Below are positions 1 through 5,019 of a DNA stretch of 5,671 nt, piece by piece (the first letter of the stretch is position 1; every line of letters begins with the position of its first letter). The stretch lies in the NCBI GenBank assembly GCA_964606415.1, contig CAZSGN010000187.1:1-5671 (forward strand), written 5' to 3'. This stretch comes from CAZSGN01 sp964606415 (GTDB taxonomy: Bacteria > Bacteroidota > Bacteroidia > Bacteroidales > JBBRXJ01). A program made the translations under genes and the position numbers. The notes under the pieces were generated by a model. That model had not been told where the DNA came from and made no database searches. It worked only from the letters and a program-made list of their open reading frames with translations.

Positions 1-550
1 TCTGAAAACGCAATATTTAAACTACATGTACAACAATATTTTAACAATTTTAATAATGTCTTATATCATTTAAATATTTAACCATTAAAATAAGGGCAGA
101 ACCTTTTTTTTATTGTTTTTGTTCGCCTATAGTCAAGGAATATGATGTATCTGTTTATCATGTTTGTTAATATTGTTTTCTTTCTTTAAAACATTTTCTC
201 AAAAAGGTTGAATATTTAACAACTATTGGGTGAGTATTCATTTTTTTCAGAACGAACAGGATATAAATAAATACATCGCATAGAACATAAAGTTAAATTC
301 CCTGTTTTCACGAATATTATATGGCTAATAGCCTAACAGCTTCATTATCAGCTATAATAAGATAGGATTTATGTGGTTTTTTTATCAAGGAGGAAAAATA
401 GCATTGACAGGGTTATTTTATCGACAGACGCATTATTAACAGTTAATTAACAACCCCGGATTTGCTGAAATAATCAGGATAACATGCGTAATCAGGGTGT
501 TTTGAAAGAAGGTTTATCCTAAAAAAATTTTATTTTATGATTTATTTTAT

Positions 551-558
551 TAACTTTG
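551..558 (+). promoter_or_regulatory. Candidate Bacteroidota -7 promoter element
   Basis: The bases TAACTTTG, followed by C, match the TAnnTTTG consensus of the Bacteroidota primary sigma factor. It is the only match found on the + strand upstream of the first gene. The usual upstream TTG/TTTG (-33) element is not recognisable at the expected distance; that stretch is just A and T runs. If used, transcription would start near 563-567 and give a leader of about 235-240 nt before the first start codon. The match is seen directly; promoter activity is inferred. Confidence 0.45.
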
Positions 559-657
559 CATTGTCATTTTGATGAGGTGGAAAATAAAAATGTTTTATGA
601 GGAAACAATTTAATTATCGTGTTGGCGGTAATTTTATTTGCGCGTATCCGATTAATG

Positions 658-679
658 ACGGGGCAAGAGCCCCAAACGT
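658..679 (+). promoter_or_regulatory. Structured element in the operon leader (unassigned)
   Basis: GGGGC (660-664) pairs perfectly with GCCCC (669-673) around an AAGA tetraloop, and the flanking AC (658-659) can pair with GT (678-679) across an asymmetric bulge. This is the most GC-rich spot in the leader and sits about 125 nt before the first start codon. No T tract follows on either strand, so it does not look like an intrinsic terminator. It could be a helix of a regulatory RNA, but I could not match the surroundings to the cobalamin (B12 box), SAM-I or SAM-II riboswitch consensus. The hairpin is seen; a regulatory role is inference. Confidence 0.35.
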
Positions 680-802
680 AAAGCATTTCATTATTTTTAA
701 AGTATTATCCCGTTTCACCTTATTTTCCTGATTTTACATGCCACCTTTGAACCTTAGTTTTTATTGAAAATGTTCAATTAAACAGGCAAAAATTATTTTA
801 TT

Positions 803-1810
803 ATGAAGGAACTTAAGTTTTTATCAATTGACAAAGCAAGAGAAAACAAATTTAATGCCAATTGGGCTTATCAAACAGGTAAAGAACCCACTTTTATTGG
901 CACGAAGATATTTGAATCCTATACTGTTGAGGATATTCGTGAGTATATTGATTGGACTCCCTTTTTTCATGGATGGGGGCTTAAAGGGATTTTCCCCTCG
1001 ATTTTAAATAAGGAAAAAGTGGGGCCGGAAGCAAGGAGGTTGTATCAGGAAGCCCAGGATTTATTGGATCGGATATGCAATGAAAAGATGCTGGAGCCCA
1101 AAGCTGTTATTGGCTTATTTCCTGCAAATAGCAGAGGAGATGATATTATTGTTTATGAAGATGAGGGACGGGAAAAGGAGATTGGTGTTTTCCCCATGTT
1201 AAGACAACAAGAGATGAGAGGGGCCAATAAAGAGGAGTTTATGTCGCTTAGTGATTTTATTGCTCCTGAAAATGAAGGAATAAAAGATTACATTGGCGCC
1301 TTTGCTGTGACCTCAGGACATACAGTTGAGGAGCATGTAAATAGGTTTAAAAAGCAAGGCGACAGCTATACCAGTATCATGTTTCGTTTGGTGGCTGACC
1401 GGATTACAGAGGCTTATGCTGAATTGATACATGAAAGGACAAGAAAACAATGCTGGGGATATGCCAGGAATGAAAATCTTGAAAAAGCGGATCTTATTAA
1501 AGAACGGTACGAAGGCATCCGGCCTGCGCCCGGTTATCCTGCTTGCCCTGACCATACACTTAAAGGGGCGATTTTTGATCTCCTTGATGTGAAAAATAAA
1601 ATTGGCATTGAACTAACCGAAAGTTATGTTATGAAACCTGTTAGCTCTGTCACCGGGTTGTTTATATCTCATAAAGATGCCCGATATTTTGGTGTGGGTA
1701 AGATTAATCGTGATCAACTTGAAGATTATTCAGAAAGAGCAGAGAATGAAATCAAAGAGGCTGAAAAATGGTTAAAGCCTGTTTTGAATGATGCTGAACA
1801 AATGAATTAA
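803..1810 (+). CDS. Free-standing MetH-type reactivation (AdoMet-binding) domain protein
   Basis: All 335 residues correspond to the C-terminal activation domain of cobalamin-dependent methionine synthase. In MetH this domain binds AdoMet and, with a flavodoxin-type electron donor, reductively methylates inactive Co(II) cobalamin. Visible family motifs are YIDWTPFF (48-55), GLFPANSRGDDI (104-115), LRQQ (133-136), DYIGAFAVT (162-170), the signature RPAPGYPACPDHT (240-252), and LTESY (271-275). By comparison with E. coli MetH, D50, R240 and Y295 should be AdoMet-contacting residues. The length is close to that of the whole E. coli domain, but the homocysteine, folate and B12-binding modules are absent. 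The frame is closed by a stop at 779-781, so the upstream part is not merely missed. No Shine-Dalgarno sequence precedes the ATG. It heads an operon, 16 bp before metF. I infer that it reactivates the corrinoid protein encoded at 2821; a role with a separately encoded split methionine synthase is the alternative. The domain assignment is very firm, the partner is not. Confidence 0.93.
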   Translation: MKELKFLSIDKARENKFNANWAYQTGKEPTFIGTKIFESYTVEDIREYIDWTPFFHGWGLKGIFPSILNKEKVGPEARRLYQEAQDLLDRICNEKMLEPKAVIGLFPANSRGDDIIVYEDEGREKEIGVFPMLRQQEMRGANKEEFMSLSDFIAPENEGIKDYIGAFAVTSGHTVEEHVNRFKKQGDSYTSIMFRLVADRITEAYAELIHERTRKQCWGYARNENLEKADLIKERYEGIRPAPGYPACPDHTLKGAIFDLLDVKNKIGIELTESYVMKPVSSVTGLFISHKDARYFGVGKINRDQLEDYSERAENEIKEAEKWLKPVLNDAEQMN

Positions 1811-1826
1811 ATAAAAATATAGCAAG

Positions 1827-2762
1827 ATGAAGATTACTGAAATTTTTAAGAAGCAGGAGCGAACATTTTCGTTTGAATTTTTCCCGCCGAAGTCATTTGA
1901 TGCAGCGGTTAAGTTCGGCATCAATACTGGGCAACTTATGAAGCTGAACCCCTCTTTTGTTACTGTTACTTATGGTGCAGGAGGAGGAACACAGGAGCGA
2001 ACTTTTGATTTGGTGGATTTGTTTAAAAATGACCTTGGGTTTACTTGCATGGCGCATTATACTTGTGTGAATTCTACCAAAGAAAAAATTGCTTATGATA
2101 TGCGTGTATTGCAGGATATGGGAATACAAAATGTGATGTTGCTCAGGGGGGATAAGCCGAAGGACGAGGAGTTTCTTTTTCCTAACCCGGATGGTTTTAA
2201 TTATGCAAGCGACCTGATTGAATTTGCCAAAAATGAATATGATTTTTGTGTCGGGGCTGGCGCTTATCCCGAGAAGCATACGGAGGCTCAGACATTGGAA
2301 CAGGACCTTGAAAATCTTAAAATTAAAGTTGATGCAGGTGCAGACTTCCTGGTAACACAAATGTTTTTTGATAATAATTATTATTATGATTTCATGAATA
2401 AGGTTGAACAAATGAACCTTAAGATTCGTGTGATTCCTGGCGTTATTCCAGTTACTAATTTTGGACAAATCAGCCGTTTTGCTAAGATGATTGGGGCTTC
2501 TATACCCGAATCAATGGCTAAAGATTTTGCTAAAGTGGAAAATGATACCAATGCCATGTATGATTTGGGCGTGAAGCGTGCTATTGAACAAACCAAAGAC
2601 CTTTTGAATAATGGGGCCCCCGGAATTCATTTTTATACCTTAAATAAGTCTCGTGCAGCGATTGAGATTTATGAGTCACTGGCAGAAGATTTTAAAGAAA
2701 TCAAAACCAATTATGAGAAGATGTTTAATCCACATCTTCCTATGACGGACACTGTACAATAA
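1827..2762 (+). CDS. metF: Methylenetetrahydrofolate reductase
   Basis: This cytoplasmic FAD enzyme interconverts 5,10-methylene- and 5-methyl-tetrahydrofolate. The 311 residues are slightly longer than E. coli MetF and cover the whole TIM barrel. Motifs in order are SFEFFPPK (15-22) with catalytic Glu17 (E. coli Glu28), TYGAGG (48-53), LRGDK (106-110) with the FAD/folate-site Asp109, AYPEKH (147-151 region), TQMFFD (177-182), IPGVIPV (203-209) and GIHFYTLN (266-273). The start is 16 bp after the stop of the preceding gene, with no Shine-Dalgarno sequence but an A-rich upstream stretch, as is usual in Bacteroidota. In most bacteria MetF supplies methyl-folate to methionine synthase. Here, next to a corrinoid protein and MttB-type enzymes, it may instead run in the oxidative direction and pull methyl groups taken from amines into the folate pool. 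Family assignment is secure; direction is inferred. Confidence 0.95.
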   Translation: MKITEIFKKQERTFSFEFFPPKSFDAAVKFGINTGQLMKLNPSFVTVTYGAGGGTQERTFDLVDLFKNDLGFTCMAHYTCVNSTKEKIAYDMRVLQDMGIQNVMLLRGDKPKDEEFLFPNPDGFNYASDLIEFAKNEYDFCVGAGAYPEKHTEAQTLEQDLENLKIKVDAGADFLVTQMFFDNNYYYDFMNKVEQMNLKIRVIPGVIPVTNFGQISRFAKMIGASIPESMAKDFAKVENDTNAMYDLGVKRAIEQTKDLLNNGAPGIHFYTLNKSRAAIEIYESLAEDFKEIKTNYEKMFNPHLPMTDTVQ

Positions 2763-2785
2763 ATAACAAATAATTTATTATTCAC

Positions 2786-2797
2786 ATTAATATTAAT
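2786..2797. repeat. 12-bp perfect palindrome ATTAATATTAAT
   Basis: A perfect palindrome in the 58-bp gap between metF and the corrinoid protein gene, directly followed by the first copy of the CATCAATCATT repeat and then the Shine-Dalgarno sequence. It consists only of A and T, so it may be chance in such AT-rich spacer DNA; an operator role is only a possibility. Confidence 0.25.
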
Positions 2798-2808
2798 CAT
2801 CAATCATT
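2798..2808 (+). repeat. CATCAATCATT intergenic repeat, copy 1
   Basis: This is the first of three exact copies of an 11-bp sequence in the operon (others at 3480-3490 and 3520-3530). This copy abuts the AGGAGG of the corrinoid protein gene. Confidence 0.6.
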
Positions 2809-2814
2809 AGGAGG
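2809..2814 (+). promoter_or_regulatory. Strong Shine-Dalgarno sequence for the corrinoid protein
   Basis: A perfect AGGAGG lies six bases (AAAATT) before the ATG at 2821 and fixes that start. The other genes in the window have either none (803, 1827, 5020) or a short AGGA (3535-3538). This suggests that the corrinoid protein is translated more strongly than its neighbours, as expected for a carrier used by several enzymes. Confidence 0.7.
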
Positions 2815-2820
2815 AAAATT

Positions 2821-3462
2821 ATGAGTTTTGATTTAGGAAAAGTTTCAGAATTGTTGATCGCAGGTAAAGTTGATGACCTGAAAGAACTTACACAAAAAGG
2901 AGTGGATGAAGGTGTTAATGCACCTGACATTCTGAACCAGGGATTGTTGCCTGGTATGGATGCTGTAGGACAGAAATGGAAAGATGGTGATATGTTCATG
3001 CCTGAAGTATTGCGGTGTGCCAAAGCAATGAGCCAGTCTATGGACATCCTTCGCCCTCATTTGGCTGCTGATGACCTGGGAAATGCAGGTACTTTTGTTA
3101 TTGGCACTGTTGCCGGTGACTTGCATGATATCGGTAAAGATTTGGCCGCTATGATGTTTGAAGGAGCTGGTTACCAGGTTGTTAATATTGGTATTGATCA
3201 GCCGAACGAAGCTTTTGTTGAGGCTGTTAAAGAACATAAACCCTCGGTATTGGGTATGTCCGCTTTGTTGACTACTACTATGCCCCGGATGGGTGAGGTG
3301 ATCAACTCGCTCAAAGAGGCTGGGATCCGTGATGAGGTTGCTGTTATTATTGGCGGTGCGCCGGTTACTAAGGAGTTTGCCGACGAGATTGGCGCTGACC
3401 TTTACGCGCCTAATGCTGGTAGCGCAGTAGATATCGTTAAGGAATATTTCCAGAAAAAATAA
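2821..3462 (+). CDS. Methyltransferase-cognate corrinoid protein (MttC/MtgC-like)
   Basis: This small cytoplasmic methyl carrier holds a corrinoid whose cobalt shuttles between Co(I) and methyl-Co(III). In 213 residues it has the usual two parts: a helical cap of about residues 1-85 (with ILNQGLLPGMDAVG at 37-50 and MFMPEVL at 58-64) and a Rossmann-like B12 domain of about 90-213. The base-off/His-on signature is complete: D100-x-H102-x-x-G105, then 41 residues, S147-x-L149, then 28 residues, G178-G179. His102 should be the lower cobalt ligand. Length and spacing fit MttC, MtbC and MtgC-type proteins and also the cobalamin module of MetH, so the exact subfamily is open. It lies 58 bp after metF with a strong ribosome binding site and 84 bp before an MttB-type gene, its expected methyl donor enzyme. 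A terminator-like hairpin follows it. Confidence 0.94.
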   Translation: MSFDLGKVSELLIAGKVDDLKELTQKGVDEGVNAPDILNQGLLPGMDAVGQKWKDGDMFMPEVLRCAKAMSQSMDILRPHLAADDLGNAGTFVIGTVAGDLHDIGKDLAAMMFEGAGYQVVNIGIDQPNEAFVEAVKEHKPSVLGMSALLTTTMPRMGEVINSLKEAGIRDEVAVIIGGAPVTKEFADEIGADLYAPNAGSAVDIVKEYFQKK

Positions 3463-3475
3463 TAATTAATCTTTC

Positions 3476-3519
3476 CTGTCATCAATCATTTTATTAAGGA
3501 TTGATGGCAGATTTTTATT
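3476..3519 (+). terminator. Intra-operon terminator or attenuator hairpin
   Basis: The arms 3476-3487 (CTGTCATCAATC) and 3499-3510 (GATTGATGGCAG) form a continuous 12-bp stem with a single G-U pair and an 11-base loop. The stretch ATTTTTATT follows at 3511-3519. This resembles an intrinsic terminator, but the T tract is interrupted by A, so termination is likely partial. It would lower expression of the downstream methyltransferase genes relative to the corrinoid protein and could protect the 3' end of the upstream transcript. The left arm contains most of copy 2 of the 11-bp repeat. Confidence 0.6.
3480..3490 (+). repeat. CATCAATCATT intergenic repeat, copy 2
   Basis: Exact second copy of the 11-bp sequence. 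Its first eight bases form the inner part of the left arm of the hairpin at 3476-3510. Confidence 0.6.
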
Positions 3520-3530
3520 CATCAATCATT
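3520..3530 (+). repeat. CATCAATCATT intergenic repeat, copy 3
   Basis: Exact third copy, five bases before the AGGA (3535-3538) of the MttB-type gene. Its first eight bases are complementary to 3499-3506, the right arm of the hairpin, so it can compete with copy 2 for pairing. Confidence 0.6.
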
Positions 3531-3546
3531 TAAAAGGATTTACTTT

Positions 3547-4995
3547 ATGAAAATGAATCATACTGTAAACCAGGCTCCTCGTTTTAGAGTATTATCTGAC
3601 GACCAAATTGAAGAAATTTTTTTTTCAGCGTTGGATGTACTCGAGAATACAGGGGGGATGGTTTATCATGAAGAGGCCCTGGAGTTGTTTAAAAACAGCA
3701 ATGCTGTTGTGCGGGGTAATAGTGTTAGGATTCCTACCTCATTGGTGGAAGAAGCGTTGAACTTCTATCCCAGAAAGATCACGTTAAAAGGAAGAAATGG
3801 TCAAAGATCATTAAAACTTCAGAAGGATTCAGTAGGGTTTGGTACCGGATCTGATCTTCCTTTTACATATGACAGGGAAACCGGAAAACGCAGAAGAACT
3901 TTGTATAATGATATTGTTAATGCGGGGAAACTTGTTGATGCACTGCCGAATTACGATTTTTTTATGTCTCATGGTATTGTTGGCGATGCTCCAAACCCTC
4001 AGACATATGATCGTCACCAGTTTATGGCGATGCTGGAAGGATGCACAAAGCCTTATGTGGTAACAAGTGTCGATGGCGAAGGGCTCGCGGATATTCATAA
4101 AATGGCTTGTTTGATTCGTGGTGGTGAAGAGGAGTTTAGGCTTAACCCTATGTTCGTGGTTTATATCGAACCTATTTCTCCATTGAAAAATGACCGGACA
4201 GCGGTAGAAAAACTGCTTTATTCTGCTGAACATAATATTCCGGCTATGTACACGCCCTGCCCAAGCTCAGGTGCTACAGCCCCGGCTACCCTCGCGGGTA
4301 TGCTTGTGCAGTCTCTTGCCGAAACTTTACTGGCTACCGTGCTTTGCCATCTTAAAAATCCGGGAATGCCTTTGATCATGGGTGGTGTGACAACCATTCT
4401 GGACATGAAAAAGTCTACTTATTCATATGGTGCTCCTGAGCTTTCTTTAGCTTCGGCTGCTAATACAGACATTGCCAAATGGATGAACTTGCTGATGTTC
4501 TCTACCGGTGGTTGTTCCGATTCTAAAGTATTGGATGAACAAGCAGCGATTGAGCAAATGACCAGTTTGTTTTATTCTTATCTTTCTGGTGCTAACCTTA
4601 TCCATGATGTGGGTTATATCGATCATGGAACAAATGCTTCCCTGGAGAGTCTTGTATTGAATGAAGAGATGATGGGGATGGTTCGTCAGTTTGGAAAAGG
4701 AATTAATACGGATGATGAACATCTTGCGCTTGAATTAATTGAAAAACAAGGACCGGGCGGGGAATTTGTCACCACTGAGCATACTTTTGAACATTGGAAA
4801 GAATGGTTTATGCCTCAGCTTCAGGATCGCAGCGATTATGAAACCTGGAAAAAGAATGGTTCAAAGTCCATGGGTGACCGTGTGAAAGAACGCACCCAGC
4901 ATTTGCTCGATACCTATCAGCCCGAACCAATGGATGAAAAATTGGTTACAGAGCTGAAAGAAATTATTGATGCTGCTGATAAACGGCACTCATAA
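3547..4995 (+). CDS. MttB-superfamily methyltransferase, non-pyrrolysine (substrate unknown)
   Basis: This 482-residue protein belongs to the trimethylamine:corrinoid methyltransferase superfamily, close to full length for the family. Recognisable features are the N-terminal LSDDQIEEIFFSALDVLENTG (16-36), DALPNYDFFMSHG (131-143), GGEEEF (192-197), YIEPISPL (206-213), the small-residue-rich PCPSSGATAPATLAG (237-251), the YGAPE loop (294-298) and GGCSDSKVLDEQAA (321-334). Founding MttB enzymes from methanogens contain pyrrolysine encoded by an in-frame TAG. Here the frame has no TAG and ends at TAA, so this is a non-pyrrolysine homologue. Characterised members of that kind, such as MtgB, MtpB and MtcB, demethylate glycine betaine, proline betaine or carnitine. 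It probably methylates the corrinoid protein encoded just upstream. The first of two close ATGs (3547, 3553) is chosen because AGGA lies eight bases before it. A T9 run at 3617-3625 lies early in the gene. Which amine it uses cannot be told from the sequence. Confidence 0.92.
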   Translation: MKMNHTVNQAPRFRVLSDDQIEEIFFSALDVLENTGGMVYHEEALELFKNSNAVVRGNSVRIPTSLVEEALNFYPRKITLKGRNGQRSLKLQKDSVGFGTGSDLPFTYDRETGKRRRTLYNDIVNAGKLVDALPNYDFFMSHGIVGDAPNPQTYDRHQFMAMLEGCTKPYVVTSVDGEGLADIHKMACLIRGGEEEFRLNPMFVVYIEPISPLKNDRTAVEKLLYSAEHNIPAMYTPCPSSGATAPATLAGMLVQSLAETLLATVLCHLKNPGMPLIMGGVTTILDMKKSTYSYGAPELSLASAANTDIAKWMNLLMFSTGGCSDSKVLDEQAAIEQMTSLFYSYLSGANLIHDVGYIDHGTNASLESLVLNEEMMGMVRQFGKGINTDDEHLALELIEKQGPGGEFVTTEHTFEHWKEWFMPQLQDRSDYETWKKNGSKSMGDRVKERTQHLLDTYQPEPMDEKLVTELKEIIDAADKRHS

Positions 4996-5019
4996 CAAAT
5001 AATTAAAAAAGATTATTCC

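Larger units (their letters stand above)
1..802. other. AT-rich non-coding upstream region
   Basis: No convincing gene is visible on either strand in these 802 bases: open frames are short and the composition is much more AT-rich, with long A and T runs, than in the genes that follow. It holds several weak inverted repeats, for example GGCT/AGCC at 323-333 and CTT-ATTAT/ATAATAAG at 340-361 with one bulged base. It also has a 10-bp palindrome GTTAATTAAC at 442-451, a Bacteroidota-like -7 box at 551-558 and a GC-rich hairpin at 658-679. The part up to about 550 is probably the spacer after an unseen upstream gene. The part after about 560 is probably the untranslated leader of the operon. A stop codon at 779-781, in frame with the first gene, closes that frame upstream. 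Confidence 0.7.

Noticed and set aside
209..247. Intrinsic terminator from TGAATA (209-214) and TATTCA (235-240) followed by T run
   Set aside because: The stem has only six AT-rich pairs with a 20-base loop, too weak to claim.
404..436. TTGACA (404-409) with CATTAT (431-436) as a sigma-70 type promoter
   Set aside because: The spacing of 21 bp is wrong and this type of promoter is not used by Bacteroidota.
387..439. Small gene after AAGGAGG (387-393)
   Set aside because: A good Shine-Dalgarno-like string is followed ten bases later only by TTG (404) and a frame of 11 codons to TAA at 437-439, with no ATG. Probably chance or a decayed relic.
673..680. Minus-strand TACGTTTG as a divergent -7 promoter box
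   Set aside because: It matches TAnnTTTG but has no -33 element, overlaps the hairpin and leads into no minus-strand gene.
559..802. Cobalamin, SAM-I or SAM-II riboswitch in the leader
   Set aside because: It would fit the operon, but I see no B12 box (GCCACTG-type), no SAM-I core motifs and no SAM-II pattern. Kept only as an unassigned structured leader.
1893..2468. 191-codon open frame on the minus strand inside metF
   Set aside because: It is antisense to a clearly conserved gene, rich in Ile and Cys without any recognisable domain, and has no ribosome binding site: a shadow frame.
3839..4063. Overlapping + strand open frame inside the first mttB-like gene
   Set aside because: It is an out-of-frame shadow of a well-conserved coding sequence with no family features.
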